Source: Pseudomonadota bacterium (GTDB lineage: Bacteria > Desulfobacterota > Desulfovibrionia > Desulfovibrionales > Desulfovibrionaceae). From it: a DNA stretch of 35,482 nt. The translations under genes were made by a program, and so were the position numbers. Where the stretch lies: positions 1-35,482 of the forward strand of contig JAHJLB010000059.1 in the NCBI GenBank assembly GCA_018822105.1, written 5' to 3'. Under the pieces are notes generated by a model, which had not been told where the DNA came from, searched no databases, and saw nothing but the letters and a program-made list of their open reading frames with translations. Positions 25,499-34,574 of the stretch are shown in pieces. The stretch's first letter is position 1; every line of letters begins with the position of its first letter.

Positions 25499-26167
25499 AT
25501 GACCGCCGCCCCACGCGCCCTGATCTTCGACCTGGACGGCACCCTCCTGGACACCCTGCAGGACCTGGCCGACTCCGGCAACGCGGCCCTGGCGGAGCTG
25601 GGCCTGCCCGAGCACCCCGCGGACGCCTACCGCCTCTTCGTGGGCCTGGGCGTGGCCGAGCTGGTGCGCCGCATGCTGCCCGAAGGCCGGCGCGACGAGG
25701 CCACCATCCGGCGCGCGGGAGCCCTGCTCATGGAGGAGTACACGCGCCGCTGGAACGTCATGACCCGGCCCTACCCCGGCATTCCGGAGCTGCTGGAGGC
25801 CCTGCGGGCCTCGGGCCTGCCCCTGTGCATCCTCTCCAACAAGCCACAGGACTTCACCGAGCTCACGGTGCGCGAGTTTTTTCCCGGCTTTCCCTTCGCC
25901 CATGTGCGCGGGGCCCGGCCCGAGGTTCCCAACAAGCCGCACCCGGCCGGGGCCCTGGCCCTGGCCCAGGAGCTGGGCCTTGCGCCGGGGGCCATGGCCT
26001 TCGTGGGCGACTCGGCCACGGACATGAAGACCGCGCGCTGGGCGGGCATGCTGCCGGTGGGCGTGCTCTGGGGCTTCCGCGACAGGGCCGAGCTGACCGA
26101 AGGCGGCGCGCTGCGCCTGCTGGCCAGCCCCGCAGACCTGCTGCCCCTGTTGCAGGACCGAGACTAG
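25499..26167 (+). CDS. gph: HAD-family phosphatase (phosphoglycolate phosphatase-like)
   Basis: A 222-residue cytoplasmic HAD-superfamily phosphatase of the Gph/PGP type. The nucleophile motif is FDLDGTLLDT (D10-x-D12), motif II is ILSNK (about 115-119), motif III lysine lies in PNKPHPAG and motif IV is VGDSATDM (about 177-184). A helical cap domain occupies about residues 20-90. Motifs are intact, so the enzyme should be active; the substrate is a guess from family. AAGGAG lies before the ATG at 25499. The sigma-54 activator gene follows after 4 bases, so both are probably on one transcript. No promoter was recognised in 25363-25498. Confidence 0.88.
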   Translation: MTAAPRALIFDLDGTLLDTLQDLADSGNAALAELGLPEHPADAYRLFVGLGVAELVRRMLPEGRRDEATIRRAGALLMEEYTRRWNVMTRPYPGIPELLEALRASGLPLCILSNKPQDFTELTVREFFPGFPFAHVRGARPEVPNKPHPAGALALAQELGLAPGAMAFVGDSATDMKTARWAGMLPVGVLWGFRDRAELTEGGALRLLASPADLLPLLQDRD

Positions 26168-26171
26168 CCCC

Positions 26172-28613
26172 ATGCCCGGCCCCTGCGTTTGCGACCTGGA
26201 CCTGCTGCACGCCGTGGACGCGGGCGTGCTGGTCCTGGACGCCGCCACAGGCCGCGTGCTCACGGCCAACGCCAGGGCCCAGGCCCTGCTCGGCCCCCTG
26301 GACGCCCTGCCCGGCCTCTCCGGGCTCTTCGCCCCGGGCCAGTTCTCCCTGGCGGAGCTGGCCGGCGGCGTGGACGGCAGGGAATGCCGCGTGCGGGGAG
26401 CCCGGGGCGCGGGCATCCCGGCGCTGTTGACCTCGCGGCGCCTGACCCAGGACAGCCAGGACCTGCTCATCCTGACCCTGACCGACCTCTCCGGCCTCAA
26501 GCGCGCCGAGGCCCACTTCCAGAGCTTCTTCGAAAACATCATCGAAGGCGTGTTCCGGTCCACCCCCGGCGGCACCTTCCTCATGGTCAACCCGGCCCTG
26601 GCGGAGATCCTGGGCTTCGGCAGCCCGGAGGAGCTCATCGCCCATTTCCGCGACCTGCGCACCCAGCTCTACGTGGACCCCAAGGACCGCGACAGCATGC
26701 TGCGCATCCTGCGCGAGCGCGGGCGCATCAAGGACTTCGAGACGCGCTTCTTCTGCCGGGACGGCTCCGCCAAATGGATTTCCCTCACCGCGCGCGAGGT
26801 GCGCGACCCCGCAACGGGCGAGCTTCTGTACATCGAAGGCCTGAACATCGACATCAGCGCGCGCAAGGAGGTGGAGCGCGCCCTGCGCGAGAGCGAGGAG
26901 AATTTCCGCCAGACCTTTGACCAGTCGCCCATCGGGGCCAGCATGGTGGCCCTGGACAACACCTTCCTGCGGGCCAACGACGCCTTCTGCCGCATCACCG
27001 GCTACCGCGAGGACGAGCTCAAGACCATGAGCTTCCTCCAGATCACCCACCCGGACGACCGGGACGAGAGCAGCTCCCAGTATGAACGGGTCAAGCGCGG
27101 CGACATCGACTCCTTTGAGCAGGAGAAGCGCTATGTCCACAAGGACGGGCACCTGGTCTGGGTCCACCTCTCCGCAGGCCTGGTGCGCGACGCCCAGAAC
27201 CGGCCGCTCTACCTCCTGCCCGTGGCCCAGGACATCACCGGCCGCGTGGAGACCGAGCAGGCCATGCGCCGCGTCTTCGCCGAAAAGGAGCTCTTGCGCG
27301 CCAACCTGGAGGCCGTGTTCCGCTCCATCCCCGACGCCACCATCACCGTGGACACGGACATGCGCATCATCCAGACCAACCGGGCCCTGGCCGAGGTCTG
27401 CTGCATCGGCGCGGAGCTGGGCCAGGGCAAGGCCCTCACCGGGGTCAGCGGCTCCTGCGCGCGGGCCTGCTTCAGCGTCCTGCGCACCACCCTCGAGACC
27501 CGCCGCCCGGTGGTGGAGCACCGCGTGGAATGCCGGACCCACGCCCCGGGCAAGGTGGTGGTCATCAACTCCTCGCCCCTGCTCGACCGCGACCACAACT
27601 TCTCCGGCGCGGTGCTGGTCATCCGCGACATCACCCGCCTGGCCGACCTGGAGAAGCGCCTCACCGACCTGCACGGCCACCGCGGCATCGTGGGCAAGAG
27701 CAAGGTCATGCAGGACATCTACGCCGTGCTGGACCACCTCTCGGACCTGGAGTCCACGGTGCTCATCACGGGCGAATCCGGCACGGGCAAGGAGCTGGTG
27801 GCCGAGGCCCTGCACTTCGGGGGCGCGCGCAGCAAGGGGCCGCTTATCAAGGTCAACTGCTCGGCCCTGTCCGAGAGCCTGCTGGAGAGCGAGCTCTTCG
27901 GCCATATGCGCGGGGCCTTCACCGGGGCCATCCGCGACAAGATCGGCCGTTTCGAGGCCGCGGAGAACGGCACCATCTTTCTCGACGAGATCGGCGACAT
28001 CTCCCCGCGCATTCAGCTGAACCTCCTGCGCGTGCTGGAGCGCAAGGAGTTCGAGCGCGTGGGCGACTCGCACACCCGCCGGGCCAACGTGCGCGTGCTG
28101 GCCGCCACCAACGTGGACCTGCGGGACAAGATCCGCCAGGGGCTGTTCCGCGAGGACCTGTACTACCGCCTCAAGGTCATGGTCATCCAGCTGCCGCCCC
28201 TGCGCGAACGCACCGAGGACATCCCGCTGCTCACCGCGCACTTCATCAGCCATTTCCAGGCCAGCTTCGGCAAGAACATCAGCAAATGCTCGGACGAGGT
28301 CATGCGCCTGTTCATGACCTACCCCTGGCCGGGCAACGTGCGCGAGCTGAAGCACTCCCTGGAGCACGCCTGCATCCTCTGCCCCGGCGGCGAGATCACC
28401 CCCGCGCACCTGCCCCTGGACCTGCTGCGGCCCGCCCCGGCCAGCCAGCCGCACGCCGGCCAGCCGCCCCGGCCGGGCTCGCGCGGGCTCAGGACCGAGG
28501 ACATCGCCGGCGCCCTGGCGCGCTCCGGCGGCAACCGCGCCAAGGCCGCGCGCCTGCTGGGCATCGACCGGCGCACCCTGTACCGCAACATGGACCGGCT
28601 CAAGCTGTCCTGA
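26172..28613 (+). CDS. Sigma-54-dependent transcription activator with PAS sensors
   Basis: An 813-residue cytoplasmic regulator. An N-terminal degenerate PAS-like part (1-110) is followed by three PAS domains (about 114-236, 240-365, 373-490). The AAA+ domain spans about 504-735: Walker A GESGTGKE at 534-541, the sigma-54 contact motif GAFTGA at 581-586, Walker B GTIFLDE at 600-606 and the PWPGNVREL segment. A Fis-type helix-turn-helix ends the protein (about 770-813, [23 protein letters not shown]). The third PAS holds five cysteines (C410, C411, C429, C433, C454), hinting at redox or metal sensing. Its DNA target is probably the repeat cluster and sigma-54 promoter directly downstream, before frdCAB-fumAB. 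Confidence 0.95.
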   Translation: MPGPCVCDLDLLHAVDAGVLVLDAATGRVLTANARAQALLGPLDALPGLSGLFAPGQFSLAELAGGVDGRECRVRGARGAGIPALLTSRRLTQDSQDLLILTLTDLSGLKRAEAHFQSFFENIIEGVFRSTPGGTFLMVNPALAEILGFGSPEELIAHFRDLRTQLYVDPKDRDSMLRILRERGRIKDFETRFFCRDGSAKWISLTAREVRDPATGELLYIEGLNIDISARKEVERALRESEENFRQTFDQSPIGASMVALDNTFLRANDAFCRITGYREDELKTMSFLQITHPDDRDESSSQYERVKRGDIDSFEQEKRYVHKDGHLVWVHLSAGLVRDAQNRPLYLLPVAQDITGRVETEQAMRRVFAEKELLRANLEAVFRSIPDATITVDTDMRIIQTNRALAEVCCIGAELGQGKALTGVSGSCARACFSVLRTTLETRRPVVEHRVECRTHAPGKVVVINSSPLLDRDHNFSGAVLVIRDITRLADLEKRLTDLHGHRGIVGKSKVMQDIYAVLDHLSDLESTVLITGESGTGKELVAEALHFGGARSKGPLIKVNCSALSESLLESELFGHMRGAFTGAIRDKIGRFEAAENGTIFLDEIGDISPRIQLNLLRVLERKEFERVGDSHTRRANVRVLAATNVDLRDKIRQGLFREDLYYRLKVMVIQLPPLRERTEDIPLLTAHFISHFQASFGKNISKCSDEVMRLFMTYPWPGNVRELKHSLEHACILCPGGEITPAHLPLDLLRPAPASQPHAGQPPRPGSRGLRTEDIAGALARSGGNRAKAARLLGIDRRTLYRNMDRLKLS

Positions 28614-28626
28614 CCCCCGGGGAACC

Positions 28627-28671
28627 GTGGCGCCACATAAGCGAGGCGCCACACATGTGGCGTACGCCACA
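28627..28671. promoter_or_regulatory. Inverted-repeat cluster, likely enhancer (UAS) for sigma-54 activator
   Basis: CGCCACA occurs at 28631-28637, 28647-28653 and 28665-28671, with the inverted form TGTGGCG at 28656-28662. This makes two overlapping palindromes, CGCCACA-CA-TGTGGCG (28647-28662) and TGTGGCG-TA-CGCCACA (28656-28671), plus GTGGCGCCAC (28627-28636). The cluster lies 99-143 bases upstream of the -24 element, the usual place for an activator's binding sites. Confidence 0.7.
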
Positions 28672-28769
28672 CTCCTGGAGCGCCCGGGGTCCCTGCCCAG
28701 GCCAGAGCCGCTCCGCGCAACCGACCGGATTCCAAGACTCTTCCACTGCCCCGCGTGGGTGCGCCCCCT

Positions 28770-28784
28770 TGGCACGGCAATTGC
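28770..28784 (+). promoter_or_regulatory. Sigma-54 promoter of the frd-fum operon
   Basis: TGGCAC (28770-28775), 5 bases, TTGC (28781-28784): exact to the TGGCAC-N5-TTGC consensus with correct GG-N10-GC spacing. Transcription should start near 28796. Confidence 0.8.
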
Positions 28785-28863
28785 CCTTGCCAGGGTTCCG
28801 GCTACAGCCTCCCTGGCCCCCAGGAATCCTCCTGAGCGCAGGCGGACCGCTGCCCAAGCCCTT

Positions 28864-28915
28864 CCCCGGGCGCCGGCCTCCCCCGCTGCGCCACCTGCAG
28901 GGCCGCGGCCCGGGG
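28864..28915 (+). repeat. Hairpin in the frd leader
   Basis: CCCCGGGC (28864-28871) pairs with GCCCGGGG (28908-28915); flanking CTT and AAG extend it with bulges, and the inside is GC-rich. It would form in the mRNA leader made from the sigma-54 promoter. Role unknown. Confidence 0.4.
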
Positions 28916-29055
28916 GAAAGGCGCGCCGGGCTCGGGCCAGCCGTTGAAGAGCGGCCTTGTCCTGGACTCCGGGCGCGGCACAGGCTAGCATATGGCGCGA
29001 ACAGTATTGGCCCTGCCGTTTTGATGAGGCTCCTGAACCACCGCTGGAGGTGCGA

Positions 29056-29712
29056 ATGTCCGTTCCCCTGACCGCCAACCACAAAAGCCTGCAATGCCGC
29101 CGACTCGACGGCCTGCTGGACTGGGCGCAGATGCTCTCCGGCGCGGGGCTCATCGGGTTCATGTGGATGCACATGACCCTGGTGGCCAGCGTCGTCATCA
29201 GCCCGGGCATCATGAACGCCATCGCCGGCTTCTTCGAGGCCACGGGCCTGGCCCAGGTCGGCGGTCCCCTGGTCTTCCTGCTGTTCCTGGCGCACTTCGC
29301 CCTGGCCGCGCGCAAGATACCCTTCCGCCTGGAAGGCCAGAAGACCATCTGGGAGCACGCCAGGCTCCTGCGCCACGCCGACACCTGGCTCTGGGTGGTC
29401 CAGGTGGTGTCGGCCATGGTCATCCTGATCATGGGCGCCATCCACATGTGGGTGGTGCTCTCCGACCTGCCCATCACGGCGGTGAAGAGCGCCGAGCGCA
29501 TCCGAAGCGGGGCCTGGATCTTCTTCTACCTGCTGCTGCTGCCCCTGGCGGAGCTGCACGTGGGCATAGGCCTGTACCGCATCGCAGTGAAATGGGGCTT
29601 CGCCGGGCGGGCCGAGCGCAAGGGCCTGAAGCGCGGCGAGAACCTGCTCACCCTGGTCTTCATCACCATCGGCGTGCTCACGCTGGTCCGCTTCTGGTTT
29701 CTGAAAGGATAG
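29056..29712 (+). CDS. frdC: Fumarate reductase cytochrome b subunit
   Basis: Membrane subunit that exchanges electrons with menaquinone, 218 residues. It has five hydrophobic helices and four histidines in the positions of the dihaem Wolinella-type subunit: H39 (MWMH), H80 (FLAH), H130 (AIHMW) and H168 (ELHVG). E166 next to H168 corresponds to the glutamate of the proposed E-pathway for protons in Wolinella FrdC. So this is the dihaem succinate:menaquinone/fumarate reductase type. The ATG at 29056 has GGAGG 5 bases upstream. It is the first gene of frdCAB-fumAB, 260 bases after the predicted sigma-54 start point. Confidence 0.95.
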   Translation: MSVPLTANHKSLQCRRLDGLLDWAQMLSGAGLIGFMWMHMTLVASVVISPGIMNAIAGFFEATGLAQVGGPLVFLLFLAHFALAARKIPFRLEGQKTIWEHARLLRHADTWLWVVQVVSAMVILIMGAIHMWVVLSDLPITAVKSAERIRSGAWIFFYLLLLPLAELHVGIGLYRIAVKWGFAGRAERKGLKRGENLLTLVFITIGVLTLVRFWFLKG

Positions 29713-29722
29713 GGTGGGAGAC

Positions 29723-31567
29723 ATGCAGACCATTTACACCGACGTTCTCGTCATCGGGGCCGGCCTGGCCGGCGAACGCGCGGCCATCGAGGCCGCCCAG
29801 GCGGGCTTCTCCGCCATCTGCCTCAGCCTGGTGCCCGCGCGGCGGTCGCATTCCTCCGCGGCCATGGGCGGCATGCAGGCGGCCCTGGGCAACTGCGCCA
29901 AGGGCGAGGGCGACTGCCCGGACGTGCACTTCTCCGACACGGTGAAGGGCTCGGACTGGGGCTGCGACCAGGAGGTGGCGCGGCTCTTCGCCGACAACGC
30001 GCCCATCGAGATGCGCCAGCTGGCCCACTGGGGCGTGCCCTGGAACCGCGTGGTGCCCGGCAAGGACACCTATTTCAAGGGCGGCAAGATCTTCGACAAG
30101 GAAGAGAAGGAGGAGAACCGGGGGCTCATCACGGCCCGCGACTTCGGCGGCACGGCCAAGTGGCGCACCTGCTACGTGTCCGACGGAACCGGCCACTCCG
30201 TGCTCTTCACCGTGGACAACGTCTGCGCCCAGCTGGGCGTGGAGGTCCACGACAAGACCGAGGCCGTGGCCCTGATCCAGGACGGGCAGACCTGCTTCGG
30301 CGCGGTGGCCAGATGCCTGCGCACGGGCGAGCTGCGCGTGTACCTGGCCAAGGCCTCGGTCATCGCCACCGGCGGCTTCGGGCGCATCTATCCCGGCACC
30401 ACCAACGCGGTGATCTGCGACGGCGGCGGGCACATCGCGGCCATCAACACCGGCGTGGTGCCCATGGGCAACATGGAGGCCGTGCAGTTCCACCCCACGG
30501 GCATAGTGCCCACGGAGATCCTGGTCACCGAGGGCTGCCGCGGCGACGGCGGCACCCTGCTCGACGTCAACGAAGAACGCTTCATGCACGTCTACGAGCC
30601 CGAGAAGCAGGAGCTGGCCTCCCGCGACGTGGTCAGCCGCTGGATGACCCACCACATCCGCCAGGGCAAGGGCGTCAAGAGCCCCTACGGCGACCACCTC
30701 TGGCTGGACATCCGCCACCTGGGCGAGAAGCACATCACCGGCAAGCTGCGCGAGGTCTACGAGATCTGCACCTCGTTCCTCGGCGTGGACCCCATCCGCC
30801 AGCTCATCCCCGTGCGCCCCACCCAGCACTACAGCATGGGCGGCGTGCGCACCAACAAGGACGGCGCGGCCTACGGCCTGGGGGGCCTGTTCAGCGTGGG
30901 CGAGGCCGCCTGCTGGGACATGCACGGCTTCAACCGCCTGGGCGGCAACTCCCTGGCCGAGACCGTGGTGGCCGGCGGCATCGTGGGCAAGAAGATCGCC
31001 GAATTCCTGCAAGGGGCCGAGGTCACCTTCAATTCCAGCGTCATCGACGCCGAGGTCAGGCGCCAGCAGGAGCGCATCCAGGGCATCATCAGCTGCAAGG
31101 CCGGCACGGAGAACGTGTTCAAGGTGCGCACGGCCATGCAGGACGCCCTGTTCAAGGGCGCCAACATCTTCCGCACCGAGGACGGCCTGACCGAGTGCGT
31201 GGAGTCCCTCCAGGCGACCCTGGAGCGCGCCCGCAAGGTGGGGCTGCGCAGCAACGGCAAGGGCGTCAACCCGGAGCTCTCCAGCGCGCTCAAGATCGAG
31301 GGCCAGGTCAAGATGGCCCTCATGCTGGCCTATGGGGCGCTCAAGCGCACCGAGAGCCGCGGCAGCCACAACCGCGAGGACTTCACCGCCAGAAACGACC
31401 GCGACTGGCTGACGCGCACCCTGGCCTTCTGGAAGAGCGAGGCGGACACCCTGCCGACCCTGGAGTACGAGCCGGCCACAAGCGTGTTCCACATCCCGCC
31501 GGGGGACCGCGGCTATGGCAAAAGCGAGATCATCACCGCCGGCACCAAGGCCGAGGACAAGGGGTAG
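29723..31567 (+). CDS. frdA: Fumarate reductase flavoprotein subunit
   Basis: Catalytic subunit that reduces fumarate to succinate (or the reverse) at a covalently bound FAD on the cytoplasmic face. It is 614 residues. The dinucleotide fold is VLVIGAGLAGERAAIEA (8-24), and the flavin-linking histidine is H43 in RRSHSSAAMGGMQ, matching the Wolinella numbering. Catalytic segments include EAVQFHPTGI, GCRGDGG and PTQHYSMGGV; the late GLFSVGEAACWDMHGFNRLGGNSLAE contacts FAD. The ATG at 29723 has GGGAG upstream; a GTG at 29714 is in frame. It follows frdC by 10 bases. Confidence 0.97.
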   Translation: MQTIYTDVLVIGAGLAGERAAIEAAQAGFSAICLSLVPARRSHSSAAMGGMQAALGNCAKGEGDCPDVHFSDTVKGSDWGCDQEVARLFADNAPIEMRQLAHWGVPWNRVVPGKDTYFKGGKIFDKEEKEENRGLITARDFGGTAKWRTCYVSDGTGHSVLFTVDNVCAQLGVEVHDKTEAVALIQDGQTCFGAVARCLRTGELRVYLAKASVIATGGFGRIYPGTTNAVICDGGGHIAAINTGVVPMGNMEAVQFHPTGIVPTEILVTEGCRGDGGTLLDVNEERFMHVYEPEKQELASRDVVSRWMTHHIRQGKGVKSPYGDHLWLDIRHLGEKHITGKLREVYEICTSFLGVDPIRQLIPVRPTQHYSMGGVRTNKDGAAYGLGGLFSVGEAACWDMHGFNRLGGNSLAETVVAGGIVGKKIAEFLQGAEVTFNSSVIDAEVRRQQERIQGIISCKAGTENVFKVRTAMQDALFKGANIFRTEDGLTECVESLQATLERARKVGLRSNGKGVNPELSSALKIEGQVKMALMLAYGALKRTESRGSHNREDFTARNDRDWLTRTLAFWKSEADTLPTLEYEPATSVFHIPPGDRGYGKSEIITAGTKAEDKG

Positions 31568-31571
31568 CAGC

Positions 31572-32309
31572 ATGGCCAGAACACTGAAATTCAACATCTT
31601 CCGCTACAACCCCCAGGACCCGGAGTCCACCCCGCACATGGAGTCCTTTGTGCTGGAGGAGACCGACTCCATGACCCTGTTCATTGTGCTCAACCGCATC
31701 CGCGAGGAGCAGGACCCCAGCCTGCAGTTCGACTTCTGCTGCCGCGCGGGCATCTGCGGCTCCTGCGGCATGGTCATCAACGGCCGCCCTGGCCTGGCCT
31801 GCCACACCAAGACCCGCGACCTGCCCGACGAGATCACCCTGCTGCCCCTGCCGGTGTACCAGCTGGTGGGCGACCTCTCCGTGGACACCGGGGCCTGGTT
31901 CCGCGAGCTCTACGACACCGTGGAGTCGTGGATCCACACCAAGAAGGTCTTTGACCCCACGGCCCCCGAGGAGCGCATGGAGAACGAGGTGGCCGAGGCC
32001 ATCTACGAGCTGGACAGGTGCGTGGAGTGCGGCTGCTGCGTGGCCGCCTGCGGCACGGCGCGCCTCAGGCCCGACTTCCTGGGCGCGGCGGGCCTAAACC
32101 GCGTGGGCCGCTTCCTCATCGACCCCCGCGACGAACGCACCGAGCAGGACTATTACCAGATCATCGGCAACGACATGGGCATCTTCGGCTGCATGGGCCT
32201 GCTCGCCTGCGAGGACGTGTGCCCCAAGCACATGCCCCTGCAGGACCAGCTGGGCTTCCTGCGGCGCAAGATGGGCATCACGGCCCTGAAGACCTTCTTC
32301 AAGAAGTAG
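31572..32309 (+). CDS. frdB: Fumarate reductase iron-sulfur subunit
   Basis: Wires electrons between haem in FrdC and FAD in FrdA; 245 residues. An N-terminal [2Fe-2S] ferredoxin domain carries C-C-x4-C-x2-C with a later C (CCRAGICGSCGMVINGRPGLAC). The C-terminal domain has the [4Fe-4S] motif CVECGCCVAAC and the [3Fe-4S] motif CMGLLACEDVCP. All clusters of the family are therefore present. It starts 4 bases after the frdA stop, with AAGGGG overlapping that stop codon. Confidence 0.97.
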   Translation: MARTLKFNIFRYNPQDPESTPHMESFVLEETDSMTLFIVLNRIREEQDPSLQFDFCCRAGICGSCGMVINGRPGLACHTKTRDLPDEITLLPLPVYQLVGDLSVDTGAWFRELYDTVESWIHTKKVFDPTAPEERMENEVAEAIYELDRCVECGCCVAACGTARLRPDFLGAAGLNRVGRFLIDPRDERTEQDYYQIIGNDMGIFGCMGLLACEDVCPKHMPLQDQLGFLRRKMGITALKTFFKK

Positions 32310-32336
32310 ACGAAACCAGGAAGGACAGGAGACGCC

Positions 32337-33173
32337 ATGAGGGAAATCCAGGCGGCGGACATTTCGGCGGCCGTGGCGCGCATGTGCGTGAGCGCCAACA
32401 CCAGGCTGCCGGACGACGTCCGCAGGAAATTCGAGGAAGGCTTGCGCAACGAGACCACGGCGGCCGGGAAGGAAATCTTCCGCCAGCTCCTGGAGAACGC
32501 CGACCTGGCCTTCGAGACCAAGCTGCCCCTGTGCCAGGACTGCGGCCTGGCCATCTTCTACGTGGAGCTGGGCGAGGACGTGTTCGTGCCCGGCGGCGTC
32601 AATGCGGCCATCACCGAGGGCATGGTGGCGGGCTACAAGGACGGCTTCCTGCGCAAGAGCTCCTGCGACCCGCTCTCGCGCAGGAACACCGGCGACAACA
32701 CCCCGGCCATCATCCACATCGACCTCAAACCCGGCGACGCGCTCAAGATCAGCTACATGGCCAAGGGCGGCGGGTCCGAAAACATGAGCCGCGTGACCAT
32801 GCTCAGCCCCTCCCAGGGCTGGGAGGGCATCAAGCAGTTCGTGGTCCAGCGGGTGGTGGAGGCCGGGCCCAACCCCTGCCCGCCCATCATCCTGGGCATC
32901 GGCATCGGCGGCACCTTCGAGCTCGCGCCCAAGATCGCCAAGCAGGCGCTCCTGCGCAAGCTCGACGACCTGCACCCCGATCCCAAGGTGGCCGAGATGG
33001 AGGCCGAACTGCTCGCCGCCGTGAACAGGCTGGGCATCGGGCCCATGGGCCTGGGCGGCAGCTACACCTGCCTGGGCGTGAAGATCGCCCTGGCCCCCTG
33101 CCACATCGCCAGCCTGCCGCTGGCGGTCAATGTGCAGTGCCACAGCGCCCGGCACGAGGAGGTGGAGTTCTGA
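32337..33173 (+). CDS. fumA: Class I fumarase, alpha subunit
   Basis: The [4Fe-4S] subunit of two-subunit fumarate hydratase (fumarate to malate), 278 residues. Cysteine segments fit the cluster ligands: LPLCQDCGLAIF, KSSCDPLSRRNTGDNTP and GGSYTCLGVKIA. GIGIGGTFE is a further family block. No fused C-terminal domain is present; that part is the separate next gene. AGGACAGG precedes the ATG, 27 bases after frdB. The stop TGA overlaps the ATG of the beta subunit gene. In combination with frd it connects malate to succinate. Confidence 0.95.
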   Translation: MREIQAADISAAVARMCVSANTRLPDDVRRKFEEGLRNETTAAGKEIFRQLLENADLAFETKLPLCQDCGLAIFYVELGEDVFVPGGVNAAITEGMVAGYKDGFLRKSSCDPLSRRNTGDNTPAIIHIDLKPGDALKISYMAKGGGSENMSRVTMLSPSQGWEGIKQFVVQRVVEAGPNPCPPIILGIGIGGTFELAPKIAKQALLRKLDDLHPDPKVAEMEAELLAAVNRLGIGPMGLGGSYTCLGVKIALAPCHIASLPLAVNVQCHSARHEEVEF

Positions 33174-33718
33174 TGACCACGCATGCCCTGAACACCCCCC
33201 TCACCGACGCCGACATCGAGAAGCTGCGCGCAGGCGACGTGGTGCTGCTTTCCGGCATCATCTACTCCGGCCGCGACGCCGCGCACAAAAAGCTCATGGA
33301 GCTCCTGGACCGTGGCGAGGCCCTGCCCTTTGACCTCCAGGGCGCGAGCATCTACTACGTGGGCCCCTCGCCCGCGCCCCCGGGCCGGCCCATCGGCTCC
33401 GCCGGGCCCACCACCAGCGGCCGCATGGACGCCTACGCGCCCAGGCTGCACGCCCTGGGCCTCAAGGCCACCATCGGCAAGGGCAAGCGCACGGACGCCG
33501 TGCGCCAGGCCATGCAGGACCACAAGGCCGTGTACTTCGGCGCCACGGGCGGCGCGGGCGCGCTTCTAAGCAAGTGCATCACCGCCTCCAAGGTCATCGC
33601 CTTCGACGAGCTCGGACCTGAGGCCATCCGCGAGATGACGGTGCAGGACTTCCCCCTGCTCGTCATCAACGACGCCTTTGGCGGGGAGCTCTACGCCAAG
33701 CCGAACCTGAACGACTAG
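33173..33718 (+). CDS. fumB: Class I fumarase, beta subunit
   Basis: The C-terminal half of fumarase class I as a separate 181-residue subunit. Hallmarks are LRAGDVVLLSGIIYSGRDAAHKKLMELLDRGE, the YYVGPSPAPPGRPIGSAGPTTSGRMD substrate-binding block (about 63-85) and KGKRTDAVRQAMQDHKAVYFGATGGAGALLSKC. It starts with an ATG that overlaps the fumA stop (TGATG), so translation is coupled. Last gene of the frd-fum operon; a terminator hairpin follows about 120 bases later. Confidence 0.96.
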   Translation: MTTHALNTPLTDADIEKLRAGDVVLLSGIIYSGRDAAHKKLMELLDRGEALPFDLQGASIYYVGPSPAPPGRPIGSAGPTTSGRMDAYAPRLHALGLKATIGKGKRTDAVRQAMQDHKAVYFGATGGAGALLSKCITASKVIAFDELGPEAIREMTVQDFPLLVINDAFGGELYAKPNLND

Positions 33719-33838
33719 CCTACCCTTGGCCTGGGGCAGCCACTGCGCGGCGCTACCGCAGCAGGCCAGCACCCGCCCCGCAAGGCCATGCGCTCAAGGC
33801 AGGCCGGGACTCCCCCTGCCCCGGATCACCGGGAGCCC

Positions 33839-33870
33839 CGGCCGCCTCTGCCCGAGGCGGCCGCCCTTTT
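33839..33870 (+). terminator. Terminator of the frd-fum operon
   Basis: CGGCCGCCTC, loop TGCCC, GAGGCGGCCG, then CCCTTTT. It lies about 120 bases after fumB and just before the hdrC promoter candidate. Confidence 0.7.
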
Positions 33871-33880
33871 GGCCGCGCCC

Positions 33881-33909
33881 TTGCCTTGGCCGGGCCTGTC
33901 TGCTACTTT
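33881..33909 (+). promoter_or_regulatory. Possible sigma-70 promoter of hdrCB
   Basis: TTGCCT (33881-33886), a 17-base spacer and TACTTT (33904-33909). Both elements are imperfect; spacing is ideal. It lies just after the frd-fum terminator. Confidence 0.35.
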
Positions 33910-33944
33910 CCAGGATGGGAGCCTTTGCCCCCGGAGGAACAGCC

Positions 33945-34574
33945 ATGCGGACCCCCGTGCGCCCAATAGACCTCGCCAGCGACCGCGACCCCGGCTTCCA
34001 GGCCGAGGTCGCCCGCGCGTCCGGCCAGCTCCTCCAGTCCTGCTACCAATGCGGCAACTGCACGGCAGGCTGCGTCTACACCCCGGACTACGACTACCCC
34101 GTGCACCAGGTCATGCGCCTGGTGCAGCTGGGGCTGAGGGAGCGCGCCCTCGGCTGCCGCTCCCTCTGGCTCTGCGCCACCTGCCAGGCCTGCACCACCC
34201 GCTGCCCCAACGACATCGACGTGGCGCGCGTCATGGACGTGCTGCGGCACATGGCGCGGCAGGCCGGCTTCGCCCCGGAGCCGGGCGTCAAGACCTTCAC
34301 CGACGGCTTCCTGGCCTCCGTGGCCAAGCACGGCCGGGTCTTCGAGGCCGGGCTGGCCGCCGCCTTCGCGCTGAAAGGCGGCAGGCCCATGCAGGACGCG
34401 TCCCTGGGCCTGCCCATGCTCCTGCGCGGCAAGCTCTCGCTCAGCCCGCATGAGCCCGAGGGCCACGGCAAGGCCGAGGTGGCGGCCATCTTCGCCCGCT
34501 TCGCGAAACAAGGGGCTGGGCCAGGCTCCAGCGGCGAGGCGAGGCGCGGCGGCGCGGCGGAGGACAAGAAATGA
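33945..34574 (+). CDS. HdrC-like iron-sulfur protein
   Basis: A 209-residue soluble HdrC-type electron carrier. Two [4Fe-4S] motifs are visible: CYQCGNCTAGC (about 28-38, ending V rather than P) and CATCQACTTRCP (about 75-86). QVMRLVQLGLRERAL between them and DIDVARVMDVLRHMARQ after them are typical of HdrC. The C-terminal part (about 105-209) includes FLASVAKHGRVFEAGLAAAFALKGGRP, usual in the long HdrC-like proteins, and ends in a low-complexity tail. GGAGG lies before the ATG at 33945. The stop overlaps the hdrB ATG (ATGA), so the pair is coupled. Its partner HdrA is not in view. Confidence 0.9.
   Translation: MRTPVRPIDLASDRDPGFQAEVARASGQLLQSCYQCGNCTAGCVYTPDYDYPVHQVMRLVQLGLRERALGCRSLWLCATCQACTTRCPNDIDVARVMDVLRHMARQAGFAPEPGVKTFTDGFLASVAKHGRVFEAGLAAAFALKGGRPMQDASLGLPMLLRGKLSLSPHEPEGHGKAEVAAIFARFAKQGAGPGSSGEARRGGAAEDKK

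Larger units (their letters stand above)
28614..29055. other. Control region between sigma-54 activator and frd operon
   Basis: A 442-base stretch with no supported gene. In order it holds a cluster of CGCCACA repeats (28627-28671), a sigma-54 promoter (28770-28784), a leader of about 260 bases with a strong hairpin (28864-28915), and the GGAGGT ribosome site of frdC. No terminator was recognised after the activator gene. Confidence 0.7.

Noticed and set aside
28627-28671. CGCCACA repeats as a CRISPR or mobile-element repeat
   Set aside because: Units are 7 bases, mixed in orientation and without spacers; activator binding sites explain them better.
28627-28947. A 106-codon frame downstream of the sigma-54 activator
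   Set aside because: It crosses the repeat cluster and sigma-54 promoter, has no ribosome site and has random-looking composition.
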